From: an uncultured Paracoccaceae bacterium
GTDB lineage: Bacteria > Pseudomonadota > Alphaproteobacteria > Rhodobacterales > Rhodobacteraceae
Direction: 5' to 3'
DNA length: 64,000 nt
Assembly: GCA_937872465.1 (NCBI GenBank)
Contig: CALMSR010000051.1
Location: forward strand, 62,001 to 126,000
Below, in pieces: positions 43,296-51,518 of the stretch. The notes under the pieces were generated by a model. The model made no database searches, had not been told where the DNA came from, and worked only from the letters and a program-made list of their open reading frames with translations. Every line of letters begins with the position of its first letter. The stretch's first letter is position 1. The position numbers and the translations under genes are program-made.

Positions 43296-44297
43296 CTAGT
43301 TGTGCAGCACCATGCAGTCTCCGCCGACCGACCTGAGCCGGTCGCAGAGGGATTCGGCCTCGGCGCGGCTGGACCGACCGACCTGGGCGTAATGCAGCGC
43401 GCGCGGCATGCCGGGCCGACGGCCGCGGGTGTAGCTGACCGGCTCGCCGCGCAGGACCGCGGAATGGCGGTTCCGGAGGCGCGCGACCTGCCGCTCGACC
43501 CCGTCCCGGTCACGGTTCGAGGCGAGGATCACGCCCCAGGGCAGGACCGGCGGGCCCGAGCGGAATTCGCGCAACCGGCGGTTCTCGGCGAGCGTGACGC
43601 AGGCCGACTGGAAAGCCACCTCCTTGTCGAGCGCGACATCGAGCGTGGCGGGGGGCGCGTCGCGCCAGGTCTCGACGGAATGGCCGGTGATCGCCTGGAC
43701 ATAGGCGCGGGTCTCCGCCGGCAATCCGCCGCCAGCCGAAAGGTAGCGCTCGACCCGCGCCTCCCCGCCGTTGTAGGCGGCGGCCGCGAGGCCGGGATTG
43801 CCGTAGGTGCGGCTGAGTTCGGCGAGATATTCCGCCGAAGCGGCGAGCGCTTCCGCGGGGTTGAAGGCGTCACGCAGGCCGCGCAGCTTCGCGGTTCCCG
43901 GCATGAACTGGGCGATCCCCTGCGCACCCGCCGGGCTGACCGCACCCGCATCGAAGAGGCTCTCCTTCCAGATCAGGCGCGCGAAGAAATTCACCTCCAC
44001 GCCGCTTGCGCGCGCCACCGCCTCGATCGTCCGGCAGACATCGGGAACGTAGCTCGCCAGCGCGATGCAATGGCTGCCGTCCCCGGTGCAGCGCCGCTCG
44101 GGCGAAGGTGCGGTCCGCGCCCGGGGCATGGGAGCGACGCTGGCGAGGATCAGCGCGTCCCTCCCGGGATCCGGGCTCGGTTCGGCGCGCGGGGCATCCT
44201 GCGGCGCGGTGCCCGCGCCGGCCGTCGCGGCGGGACCGGCCGCTACGGCGAGACCGACCGCCAATGCCCCGAAAAACCTGCAAAACCCCATCGCCAT
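43296..44297 (-). CDS. soluble lytic transglycosylase (SLT domain)
   Basis: This is a 333-residue exported peptidoglycan lytic enzyme. A signal peptide (MAMGFCRFFGALAVGLAVAA) precedes a low-complexity linker. The SLT domain follows with catalytic Glu in LIWKESLFDAG, then SPAGAQGIAQFMPGTA and AAAYNGG. The C-terminal 75 residues look SPOR-like (ALHYAQVGRSSRAEAESLCDRLRSVGGDC). I chose the ATG at 44297, not 44357, because the signal peptide begins there and a TAGTCT -10 box sits 8 nt upstream, implying a leaderless mRNA. Confidence 0.87.
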   Translation of the reverse strand: MAMGFCRFFGALAVGLAVAAGPAATAGAGTAPQDAPRAEPSPDPGRDALILASVAPMPRARTAPSPERRCTGDGSHCIALASYVPDVCRTIEAVARASGVEVNFFARLIWKESLFDAGAVSPAGAQGIAQFMPGTAKLRGLRDAFNPAEALAASAEYLAELSRTYGNPGLAAAAYNGGEARVERYLSAGGGLPAETRAYVQAITGHSVETWRDAPPATLDVALDKEVAFQSACVTLAENRRLREFRSGPPVLPWGVILASNRDRDGVERQVARLRNRHSAVLRGEPVSYTRGRRPGMPRALHYAQVGRSSRAEAESLCDRLRSVGGDCMVLHN

Positions 44298-44305
44298 GGG
44301 GGCGG

Positions 44306-44334
44306 AGACTAGCGGATCGCGGCCGGTTTCGCCA
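44306..44334 (-). promoter_or_regulatory. promoter of the SLT gene, predicted leaderless
   Basis: On the minus strand TGGCGA (44334-44329) and TAGTCT (44311-44306) are spaced 17 bp; the ATG at 44297 follows after 8 nt with no Shine-Dalgarno sequence. It resembles the dnaE and J-domain gene promoters. Confidence 0.4.
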
Positions 44335-44383
44335 GCATCCCAGCTCGCGATCTTCATACATGATTAACCAGGGCCGGGGCGCG

Positions 44384-45364
44384 TCAGCCGGGATACCAGA
44401 TGCGCCGCGGGTCGTCGGGCGCCCGCTCATAGGCCCAGGCCGCCTCGACCAGACGCTCCATGTCGTAGTCCGGACGCCAGCCGAGCGCGAATTTCGCCGC
44501 CGTATTGTCCATCCAGTTGGAGCGATAGGCGCTCGGGATGTCGATGGCGCCGAGACCGCGGCTGCGCGCCAGATAGCTGGCGAGCGCGCCGTAATCCACC
44601 GGCTCGTCCATGCAGATGTTGAAGAGCCGCTGCGCCGCCCCGGGCGAGTCGAGCGCGGCGAGGATGGCGGAAGTGAGGTCGTCCACATGGACGAAATTCC
44701 GCTTCAGCGGCGCGCCCTCGGCGTCGAGCAGCCGCGGCACGGTTCCCTCCGCCCGGCATCGCGCCGCCACCGCGTCAGACACGAGGTCCTTCCAGACCGG
44801 CCCGCCGAAGACGTCGTCGCCAAAGCTCAGCGTAAAACGGAAGTCGTCCTTTTCCATGATCCAGGGCGCGCGCAGGCAGGTCCAGTCGATCCCGTACTGG
44901 ATGCCGAACTGCGCCAGCATGACCTCCTCCAGCACCTTGGAGAGCGCGTAGCAGCCCGGATAGGCCATGTGCGGCGTGCGTTCGGTCAGCGGCCCGTCGT
45001 GGGCGTAGTAGAAATGCCCGACACCGGCATCGCCGCCGATCAGCAGGAACCGCTGCGCCGTCGGGCTGTCGCGGAAGGCTTCGAGCAGCCAGAAGAGGCC
45101 CTTCACCGTCACGTCCATGACGAGTTCGGGCATTTCCTTGCAGGTCGCCAGATGCACGACATGGCTGACCCCGGCGATGGCGCGTTCGGCGGTCTCGCGG
45201 TCGGCGATGCTGCCCCGGACGACCTCGACCCGCTCGCCCTCCGGCAGCGTCCGGTTGTGGCAGAGCGCGCGGATGCGGGCGTGCCGCCATTCCGGGTCCA
45301 CGAGCAGTCGGTCGATCAGCCGCCGGCCGACCTTGCCGGTGGGCCCGGTGACCAGGATCCGCAT
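44384..45364 (-). CDS. NAD-dependent epimerase/dehydratase (extended SDR)
   Basis: This is a 326-residue extended SDR. The cofactor site is GPTGKVG at residues 7-13 and the catalytic Y-x3-K is in CYALSKVLEE (about 139). A Ser/Thr is not obvious in the usual SSxx position, which reads LIGGDAGVG. Members interconvert or oxidise sugars and nucleotide sugars. Its location directly after a LacI regulator and beside two sugar importers suggests a catabolic oxidation or epimerisation step on the imported sugar. The substrate is unknown. Confidence 0.82.
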   Translation of the reverse strand: MRILVTGPTGKVGRRLIDRLLVDPEWRHARIRALCHNRTLPEGERVEVVRGSIADRETAERAIAGVSHVVHLATCKEMPELVMDVTVKGLFWLLEAFRDSPTAQRFLLIGGDAGVGHFYYAHDGPLTERTPHMAYPGCYALSKVLEEVMLAQFGIQYGIDWTCLRAPWIMEKDDFRFTLSFGDDVFGGPVWKDLVSDAVAARCRAEGTVPRLLDAEGAPLKRNFVHVDDLTSAILAALDSPGAAQRLFNICMDEPVDYGALASYLARSRGLGAIDIPSAYRSNWMDNTAAKFALGWRPDYDMERLVEAAWAYERAPDDPRRIWYPG

Positions 45365-45374
45365 CGTCCCCTCC

Positions 45375-46457
45375 TCAGTTTCGCGGGCGCGGCGGCGCGA
45401 CCGATTCGCGATCGACCAGGGTGCATTCCACCTTGACCTGCGGCTGCCGGCCCTCGGCGCGGATCTGGCCGTCGATCAGCACCTCGGCGGCCTGGACGCC
45501 CATCTCCGAATGCGGCAGCACCACGGTGGTCAGCGGCGGGCGCATGAACTGGGCGATCTCGCGGTCGTCGTAGCCCACCACCGAGACATCCTGCGGGATG
45601 CGCAGGCCCCGTTCCTTGAGCGCGTCATAGACGCCGACCGCCATCATGTCGTTGGCCACGAAGATCGCCGTCGGCGGGTCCGGCAGGTCCATCAGCGTCA
45701 CCGTGTGCTGGTAGCCGGTCGGCGGCTCCCAGTTGCCGGGCAGCACCAGCGCGGGATCGAACAGGATGTCGCGCTCGGCCAGCGCCCGGCGATAGCCCTT
45801 GAGCCGGTCGCGCGACGGATCGGTCCAGGACTGGCCGGCGATATGGCCGATGCGGCGGTGGCCGGCCCGCAGCAGGTGCAGCGTGGCGACATAGCCGCCG
45901 AGCAGCTCGCCCGGCACCACCGAGGCGAGGCTGTGGTTCTGCACGAAGCAGTTCAGCAGCACGGTCGGGATGCGGTAGAGCTGCGGCAGCGGCCGGATGT
46001 GGCGGGTCAGGATCGTGGCATAAACAAGCCCGGCCAGGGGCTGGCGCAGGAGCTGGCCCAGCAGCGCCTCCTCGAGTTCGCGGTCGCTGTGGCTGACGCA
46101 GGCGGTGACGGTCAGGCCGTGCTCCCAGGCCTTCTCGCGCACGGCGTCGAGCTGCATGGCGCACCAGGGATCGGTGGAGATCTCGTCGGAGAGAAAGCCG
46201 ATGACGCTGGAGCCCACCCGGTCTGGCTGGGCGGGGCCGCGGCGGGTGAGCGTATAGCCGAGGTCGCGCGCCGCCTCGCGCACCCGGCTCCGGGTCGAGG
46301 CCGAGAGCCGTGCGCCCTGGCTGTTGTTGAGCACGAGCGAGACCGTGGTCTGCGACACCCCTGCCCGCGCCGCGACGTCGATCATGGTCGGCGGCCGCGC
46401 GGCTTCGGCGGCATCGTCGCCCCCTGGGTTCGCGACCGTCTTTCTGCCACCCTTCAT
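45375..46457 (-). CDS. LacI-family transcriptional regulator
   Basis: This is a 360-residue sugar-responsive repressor. The DNA-binding domain (about 24-75) has TMIDVAARAGVSQTTVSLVLNN and the hinge-entry SASTRSRVREAARDLGYT. The effector domain is of the periplasmic-binding-protein fold, with IFVANDMMAVGVYDALKERG and VSVVGYDDREIAQFM. It is divergent from the second sugar-binding protein gene and 10 bp upstream of the epimerase gene. It probably controls the importer operon and perhaps the one at 40-43 kb; both have a related AT-rich motif at their -10 region. Confidence 0.92.
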   Translation of the reverse strand: MKGGRKTVANPGGDDAAEAARPPTMIDVAARAGVSQTTVSLVLNNSQGARLSASTRSRVREAARDLGYTLTRRGPAQPDRVGSSVIGFLSDEISTDPWCAMQLDAVREKAWEHGLTVTACVSHSDRELEEALLGQLLRQPLAGLVYATILTRHIRPLPQLYRIPTVLLNCFVQNHSLASVVPGELLGGYVATLHLLRAGHRRIGHIAGQSWTDPSRDRLKGYRRALAERDILFDPALVLPGNWEPPTGYQHTVTLMDLPDPPTAIFVANDMMAVGVYDALKERGLRIPQDVSVVGYDDREIAQFMRPPLTTVVLPHSEMGVQAAEVLIDGQIRAEGRQPQVKVECTLVDRESVAPPRPRN

Positions 46458-46592
46458 TCCGGCCCTCGCACAGGCTCCTGTTTGGGACGGCCGAGCGGAA
46501 TGCGCGACTTCGCCGCCCGGCGTCCATTCGTATTATCATCATTAACAAGTTGAAATGTCCATGCTTATTCCATGTTGCCTAGAATCGGCGAG

Positions 46593-46603
46593 TGATATTA
46601 GCA
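46593..46603 (+). promoter_or_regulatory. operator-like motif upstream of the second sugar-binding protein gene
   Basis: TGATATTAGCA lies in the LacI/binding-protein divergent gap. It is a shortened form of the near-palindrome TGATAATATTAGCA at 41298-41311. An AT-rich segment with TTGAAA (46550) lies just upstream, but the -35/-10 spacing here is not clear. Confidence 0.35.
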
Positions 46604-46686
46604 TGGCCGGGTGGCCGCGGCCTCCGGGACCGCGGCTCGCGGCGCTCCGCTGTGGGGCGCTCGGAAAGAAAACGGGAGGAAAATCA

Positions 46687-47637
46687 ATGCAACGCAACCT
46701 GATCGCCGGCGTCGCCGTGGTGCTGGCAATGGCCGGCGCCGTCCAGGCGCAGGAGAAGCCGCAGCTCGCCTTCGTCGTGAACGGCGCCTCGGATTTCTGG
46801 AAGCTGGCCGAGGCCGGGGTCGCCAAGGCGCAGGGCGAGTTGCCCGGCTACGAGCTGCAGTTCCGCTATCCGGCCCAGGCCACCGCCGCGCTGCAGAACG
46901 CGCTGATGGACGATCTCGTCGCCGCCGGCACCGACGCGATCATGATCTCCTCGGCCGATCCCAAGACCTCGATCGACGCCTTCAACCGGATCGCCGCGCA
47001 GATCCCGCTCTTCACCACCGACAGCGACGCGCCCGACAGCGACCGCATCGCCTATGTCGGCTCGTCGAACACCGAGGCCGGCGTGCAGGCGGGCGAGATC
47101 GCCAAGAAGGCGCTGCCGGACGGCGGCCAGTGCATGGGCTTCGTCGGCCTGCTCGGCGCGGACAACGCGGTCGAGCGGATCGCCGGCTTCCGTCAGGCCG
47201 TGGAAGGCACCGGGATCGAGCTGGTCGATGTGCGCGGCGACGACATCGACCAGACCAAGGCGCGGGCGAATGTCGACGACGTGCTCGCGGCGAACCCGGA
47301 CATCACCTGCATGGTGGGCTTCTATTCCTACAACCCGCCGCGGATCTACGAGGCGCTTCAGGCGGCCGGCAAGCTCGGCGAGATCACCGTCATCGCCTTC
47401 GACGAGGATCCGATCACGCTCGGCGCCGTGCGCTCGGGCGAATTCGCCGGCACCGTGGTGCAGCAGCCCTTCGAATGGGGCTACCAGGGCATGCTGCTGA
47501 TGGCGAAATACCTGGAGGGTGACAGCTCGATGGTCCCCGAGGACGGGCTGATCATCATCCCCACCAAGATCATCGACCAGTCGAATGTCGACGCCTTCGA
47601 GGAGGACCTCAAGGCGAAGATCGCCAGCGTGGGCTGA
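46687..47637 (+). CDS. sugar ABC transporter substrate-binding protein (second system)
   Basis: This is a 316-residue periplasmic receptor of the ribose/xylose class. A signal peptide covers about 1-21 (GAVQAQ). The mature N-terminus is PQLAFVVNGASDFWKLAEAG, and IMISSADPKTSIDAFNRIAAQIPLFTTDSDAPDSDRIAYVGSS-type segments line the cleft. FDEDPITLGAVRSGEF and the C-terminal VVQQPFEWGYQGM follow the family. GGGAGGA precedes the ATG at 46687. It is first in the order receptor, tandem ATPase, permease, with a hairpin after it. Confidence 0.92.
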   Translation: MQRNLIAGVAVVLAMAGAVQAQEKPQLAFVVNGASDFWKLAEAGVAKAQGELPGYELQFRYPAQATAALQNALMDDLVAAGTDAIMISSADPKTSIDAFNRIAAQIPLFTTDSDAPDSDRIAYVGSSNTEAGVQAGEIAKKALPDGGQCMGFVGLLGADNAVERIAGFRQAVEGTGIELVDVRGDDIDQTKARANVDDVLAANPDITCMVGFYSYNPPRIYEALQAAGKLGEITVIAFDEDPITLGAVRSGEFAGTVVQQPFEWGYQGMLLMAKYLEGDSSMVPEDGLIIIPTKIIDQSNVDAFEEDLKAKIASVG

Positions 47638-47648
47638 TCCCGCCTGCC

Positions 47649-47672
47649 GGGCCGGCCTACGCGCGCCGGCCC
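47649..47672 (+). terminator. hairpin between binding-protein and ATPase genes
   Basis: GGGCCGGC and GCCGGCCC form a perfect 8-bp stem with an 8-nt loop in the 55-bp gap. As with the hairpin after dctP, it may raise receptor mRNA relative to the rest of the operon. Confidence 0.5.
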
Positions 47673-47692
47673 GCCCGCCGCGGGACCACCGA

Positions 47693-49195
47693 ATGACCGA
47701 ACCCTTCCTCGAGCTCCTGAACATCGGCAAGCGATACCCGGGCGTCGTCGCGCTCGACGATGTCAGCCTTTCGGTGGCGCCGGGGGAGGTGATCGGCCTC
47801 GTCGGCGAGAACGGCGCGGGCAAGTCGACGCTGATGAAGGTGCTGGGCGGGGTCGCGCAGCCCTCCGCCGGCACGATCCGGGTCGACGGCACGGACCGGG
47901 CGGCCATGACCGTGGCCGAGGCCATCGCCGCCGGCATTGCCTTCGTGCACCAGGAGCTGAACCTCTTCGAGAATCTAGACGCCGCCGCAAATGTCTTCAT
48001 CGGCCGCGAGCCCCTGAAGGCCGGCCCGCTGCGGCTGGTCGACCGCGCGCGCCTCGCCGCGGCGGCGGCGCCGCTCTTCGAGCGGCTGGGGGCGGATTTC
48101 GCACCTGCGACCCCTGTCGCGTCGCTCTCCATCGCCCAGCGGCAGCTGGTGGAAATCGCCAAGGCGCTGTCGCTCGACTCGCGCCTCGTGATCATGGACG
48201 AGCCGACCTCGAGCCTGACCCTCACCGAGACCGACCGGCTGCTCGCGGTGATCGGGGATCTGCGGGCGGCCGGGGTCAGCATCATCTTCATCTCGCACCG
48301 GCTCAACGAGGTCACGGCCTGCAGCGACCAGGTCATGGTGCTGCGCGACGGCAGGAAGGTCGCGGAACTGGCCAAGGCCGAGATCTCGCCCGAGGCTATG
48401 GTCCGGCACATGATCGGCCGCGACCTGAAGTCGGTCTATCGGCCGCCGCAGGCGGCGCCCGGCGCGCCGATCCTGGAGATCCGGGGCGCGCGCACGCCGG
48501 CGCATCCCGATCCCGGCGTCGACATCGCCGTGCGGCGCGGGGAGATCCTCGGCCTCGCCGGGCTGATCGGCGCAGGACGCACCGAACTCGCCCGCGCGGT
48601 CTTCGGCATCGAGCCGCTGACGGCAGGCGTCGTCCGGCTGGACGGCCGCGACCTCGCGATCCGCTCGCCGTGCGACGCCATCGCCCAGGGCCTCTACCTG
48701 GTTCCCGAGGACCGCAAGGGCAGCGGCGTCGTGCTGGACCTCGCCATCGCGCAGAACATCTCTCTGCCCCGCCTCGCCGATCTCGCGCATCGCGGGCTGG
48801 TCGACCGGGCCGCCGAGACCGCGCTCGCCGAGGATCAGGCCGAGCGGCTGCGGATCCGGGCGCCCGGCGTGAATGTCCCGGTGGGATCGCTGTCGGGCGG
48901 GAACCAGCAGAAGGTCGTGCTGGCGAAATGGCTGTCGATGTCGCCCAAGGCGATCATCTTCGACGAGCCGACCCGGGGCATCGACGTGGGCGCGAAGCGG
49001 GAGATCTACGATATGCTGCGGGCGCTCGCCGATTCCGGGGTCGCGATCCTGATGATCTCGAGCGACATGGAGGAGGTCATCGGCGTGAGCGACCGGATCG
49101 CGGTGATGCACGAGGGCCGGATCAGCGGAACGCTGGCCCGGCCAGATTTTTCCGAGGCGGCCGTGCTGCGGCTCGCGGTCGGGCATCTGCAATAG
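47693..49195 (+). CDS. sugar ABC transporter ATP-binding protein (tandem, RbsA type)
   Basis: This is a 500-residue protein with two nucleotide-binding domains. The first has GENGAGKS, a weak signature (SLSIAQRQL) and LVIMDEPTSSL. The second has the degenerate Walker A LIGAGRTELA, the signature SLSGGNQQKVVLAKW and IIFDEPTRGIDVGAK. That is the normal RbsA/MglA pattern. It energises the importer with the flanking receptor and permease. The permease gene starts 12 bp downstream. Confidence 0.93.
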   Translation: MTEPFLELLNIGKRYPGVVALDDVSLSVAPGEVIGLVGENGAGKSTLMKVLGGVAQPSAGTIRVDGTDRAAMTVAEAIAAGIAFVHQELNLFENLDAAANVFIGREPLKAGPLRLVDRARLAAAAAPLFERLGADFAPATPVASLSIAQRQLVEIAKALSLDSRLVIMDEPTSSLTLTETDRLLAVIGDLRAAGVSIIFISHRLNEVTACSDQVMVLRDGRKVAELAKAEISPEAMVRHMIGRDLKSVYRPPQAAPGAPILEIRGARTPAHPDPGVDIAVRRGEILGLAGLIGAGRTELARAVFGIEPLTAGVVRLDGRDLAIRSPCDAIAQGLYLVPEDRKGSGVVLDLAIAQNISLPRLADLAHRGLVDRAAETALAEDQAERLRIRAPGVNVPVGSLSGGNQQKVVLAKWLSMSPKAIIFDEPTRGIDVGAKREIYDMLRALADSGVAILMISSDMEEVIGVSDRIAVMHEGRISGTLARPDFSEAAVLRLAVGHLQ

Positions 49196-49207
49196 GGATC
49201 CGCGATC

Positions 49208-50173
49208 ATGCAGAAGAAGGATCTCGGGCTCCTGGTGCTGATCCTCGCGGTCGGCGCGGTCGTGGCGATCATCAACCCGCGGTTCCTCTCGCCAATCAAC
49301 CTCGCCAATACCGCGAACCTCGTCGGCCTCTTCGGCATCTTCGCGATTGGCCAGGGCTTCGTGATCATCACCGGCGGGATCGAGCTCTCGGTAGGTTCGG
49401 TGATCGCGCTCCTGGGCGTGCTCTTCATCGACCTGATCGTGACCCATGCGATGCCTTGGCCCTTCGCCTTCCTGCTGATGCTCGCGGGTGGCGTGCTGAT
49501 CGGGCTGGCGCACGGGCTCCTGGTCACCCGCATGAACATGCAGCCCTTCATCGTCACGCTCTGCGGCCTGCTGATCTATCGCGGCGTCGCGCGGTTCTAT
49601 ACCGCCGATGCCACCGCCGGCTTCGGCTTCGGCGTCAGCTTTCCGACGCTCGAATGGCTCGCGACCGGGCGCAGCTTCGGGGTGCCGCATTCGTTTCTCG
49701 CCATGCTCGCCATCACGGCGGTGATGTGGGTCGTGCTGCACCGCTCGGTCTACGGGCGGCATCTCTACGCGGTCGGGAAGAACGAGGAGGCGGCGCGCTA
49801 TTCCGGCGTGCCGACGGGTCGGGTGATCGTCACGGCCTATGTGATCTGCGGCGTGCTGACGGCGATCGCGGCGATCTTCTTCGCCATGTACACCCGCTCG
49901 ATCTCGCCGGCATCCCACGGCGGTTTCTACGAGCTCTACGCCATCGCCGCCGCGGTACTGGGCGGCTTCTCGCTGCGCGGCGGCGAGGGGTCGATCATCG
50001 GCGTGGTCCTCGGGGCGGTGCTCCTGCAGGTGCTGCAGAACCTCGTGAACCTGCTCGGCATCCCCAGTTCGCTCAATTTCGCGGTGATGGGATCGGTGAT
50101 CCTGATCGGCGTGCTGGTCGACCAGCAGTTCGGCGAATACCGCCGGCGGCGCGCGGCGCAGCAGCGGCAGTGA
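49208..50173 (+). CDS. sugar ABC transporter permease (second system)
   Basis: This is a 321-residue RbsC-type permease with about ten hydrophobic helices. IITGGIELSVGSVIALLGVL, MNMQPFIVTLCGLLIYRGVARF, YAVGKNEEAARYSGVPTGRV and YAIAAAVLGGFSLRGGEGSIIGVV are the family blocks. It ends an operon and converges with the first polyamine oxidoreductase gene after 30 bp. Confidence 0.92.
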   Translation: MQKKDLGLLVLILAVGAVVAIINPRFLSPINLANTANLVGLFGIFAIGQGFVIITGGIELSVGSVIALLGVLFIDLIVTHAMPWPFAFLLMLAGGVLIGLAHGLLVTRMNMQPFIVTLCGLLIYRGVARFYTADATAGFGFGVSFPTLEWLATGRSFGVPHSFLAMLAITAVMWVVLHRSVYGRHLYAVGKNEEAARYSGVPTGRVIVTAYVICGVLTAIAAIFFAMYTRSISPASHGGFYELYAIAAAVLGGFSLRGGEGSIIGVVLGAVLLQVLQNLVNLLGIPSSLNFAVMGSVILIGVLVDQQFGEYRRRRAAQQRQ

Positions 50174-50203
50174 GCCGCGGCCGGCCCGCCGGTCGGACGT
50201 CCC

Positions 50204-51511
50204 TCACAACCGGTCGCGCAGCGCGTACCAGCTCATTGCCAGCGCGAGCAGCGGGGCGCGCAGGAACGCGCCGCCGGGAAAGCTCCGCTGCGGCAGATCG
50301 GCCAGAACGTCAAAGCGTTCCGCCGTGCCCTGCACCGCCTCGGCGACGAGCTTGCCCGCCAGCGTCGCCATCGCGACGCCGTGGCCGGAATATCCCGCCG
50401 CCGAGAACACCTGGGACCCGAGCCGCTGGAATGCCGGCATCCGGTTGACCGTGATCGCCAGCGTGCCGCCCCAGGCATAGTCGATCGGCACCTCGGCGAG
50501 CGCGGGATAGATCGCCGCCAGCCGCGGCCGCACCAGCGCGGCGATGTCGCGCGGGAAGCGGTAGCCATAGGTCTCGCCGCCGCCGAAGAGCAGCCGGTGG
50601 TCGCGCGACTGTCGGAAGTAATTGACCACGAAGCGCGAATCCGCGACGCCCATGTTCTCGCGGATCAGCGGCACAGCACCCAGCGGGGCCGTCGCCACGA
50701 TGAAATTGTTGATCGGCATCACCCGCGCGGCGACCTCCGGGACGAGATCGCCGAGATAGCCGTTGCCGGCCAGCACCGCGAACCGCGCCCGCACCGCCCC
50801 TCGCGCCGTCTCGAGCTTCGGGCTCGCGCCGCCCTCGAGCCGCGTCACCCGGCTGCGCTCGTGGATGCGCGCCCCGGCCAGCGCCGCGGCCCGCGCCAGT
50901 CCGAGCGCGAAGTTCAGCGGATGCAGATGCGCCGCGCCGCGGTCGCGGATGCCGCCGTGATAGGCATCGCTGCCCACGGCCTCGCGGACAGCGGCCCTGT
51001 CCAGCGCCTCGGCCGCGTCATAGCCGTAGTCGCGCCGGAGCTTCTCCGCGCTCGCGTGAAACGCCGGCACATGGGCCGCCTTGTGCGCCGCATAGATGAT
51101 GCCCGGCGTGAGATCGCAAGCGATGCGATGCCGCGCCACCCGCGTGCGCACGAGTGCCTTGGCCTCCTCGGCCATGTCCCAGAAGACGCGCGCGCGGCCG
51201 CGGCCGGCGGTCTTCTCGATCCATTCCTGGTCCTGGCGCTGCCCGCTGCCCAGCTGGCCGCCGTTGCGCCCCGAGGCGCCCCAGCCGACCCGGTTCGCCT
51301 CCAGCAGCACCACGGAGAAGCCCGCCTCGGCGAGATGCAGCGCCGCGGAAAGCCCGGTATAGCCGCCGCCGACGATGCAGACATCCGCCGAGGTCTCGCC
51401 GGCGAGCGGTTCGAATCCGCCGGGCGGGCTGGCCGTCGCGGCGTACCAGCTCGCGGCATGCTCGCCGGGCGTGTCGTTCGCCGTCAGCAGATCGAGATGC
51501 CCGGCGAGCAT
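50204..51511 (-). CDS. puuB: FAD-dependent gamma-glutamylputrescine oxidase-like protein (PuuB type)
   Basis: This is a 435-residue DAO-family flavoenzyme. The FAD motif is VCIVGGGYTGLSAALHLAEAG (about 44-64), followed by VGWGASGRNGGQ, the PuuB/OrdL hallmark, and the C-terminal SAAGYSGHGVAMATLAGKL. In the gamma-glutamyl polyamine route it oxidises gamma-glutamylputrescine to the aldehyde. It is the last gene of the minus-strand polyamine unit, 7 bp after the ligase gene. A second homologue lies at the unit's other end (59129-60436). Confidence 0.87.
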   Translation of the reverse strand: MLAGHLDLLTANDTPGEHAASWYAATASPPGGFEPLAGETSADVCIVGGGYTGLSAALHLAEAGFSVVLLEANRVGWGASGRNGGQLGSGQRQDQEWIEKTAGRGRARVFWDMAEEAKALVRTRVARHRIACDLTPGIIYAAHKAAHVPAFHASAEKLRRDYGYDAAEALDRAAVREAVGSDAYHGGIRDRGAAHLHPLNFALGLARAAALAGARIHERSRVTRLEGGASPKLETARGAVRARFAVLAGNGYLGDLVPEVAARVMPINNFIVATAPLGAVPLIRENMGVADSRFVVNYFRQSRDHRLLFGGGETYGYRFPRDIAALVRPRLAAIYPALAEVPIDYAWGGTLAITVNRMPAFQRLGSQVFSAAGYSGHGVAMATLAGKLVAEAVQGTAERFDVLADLPQRSFPGGAFLRAPLLALAMSWYALRDRL

Positions 51512-51518
51512 TCCGCCG

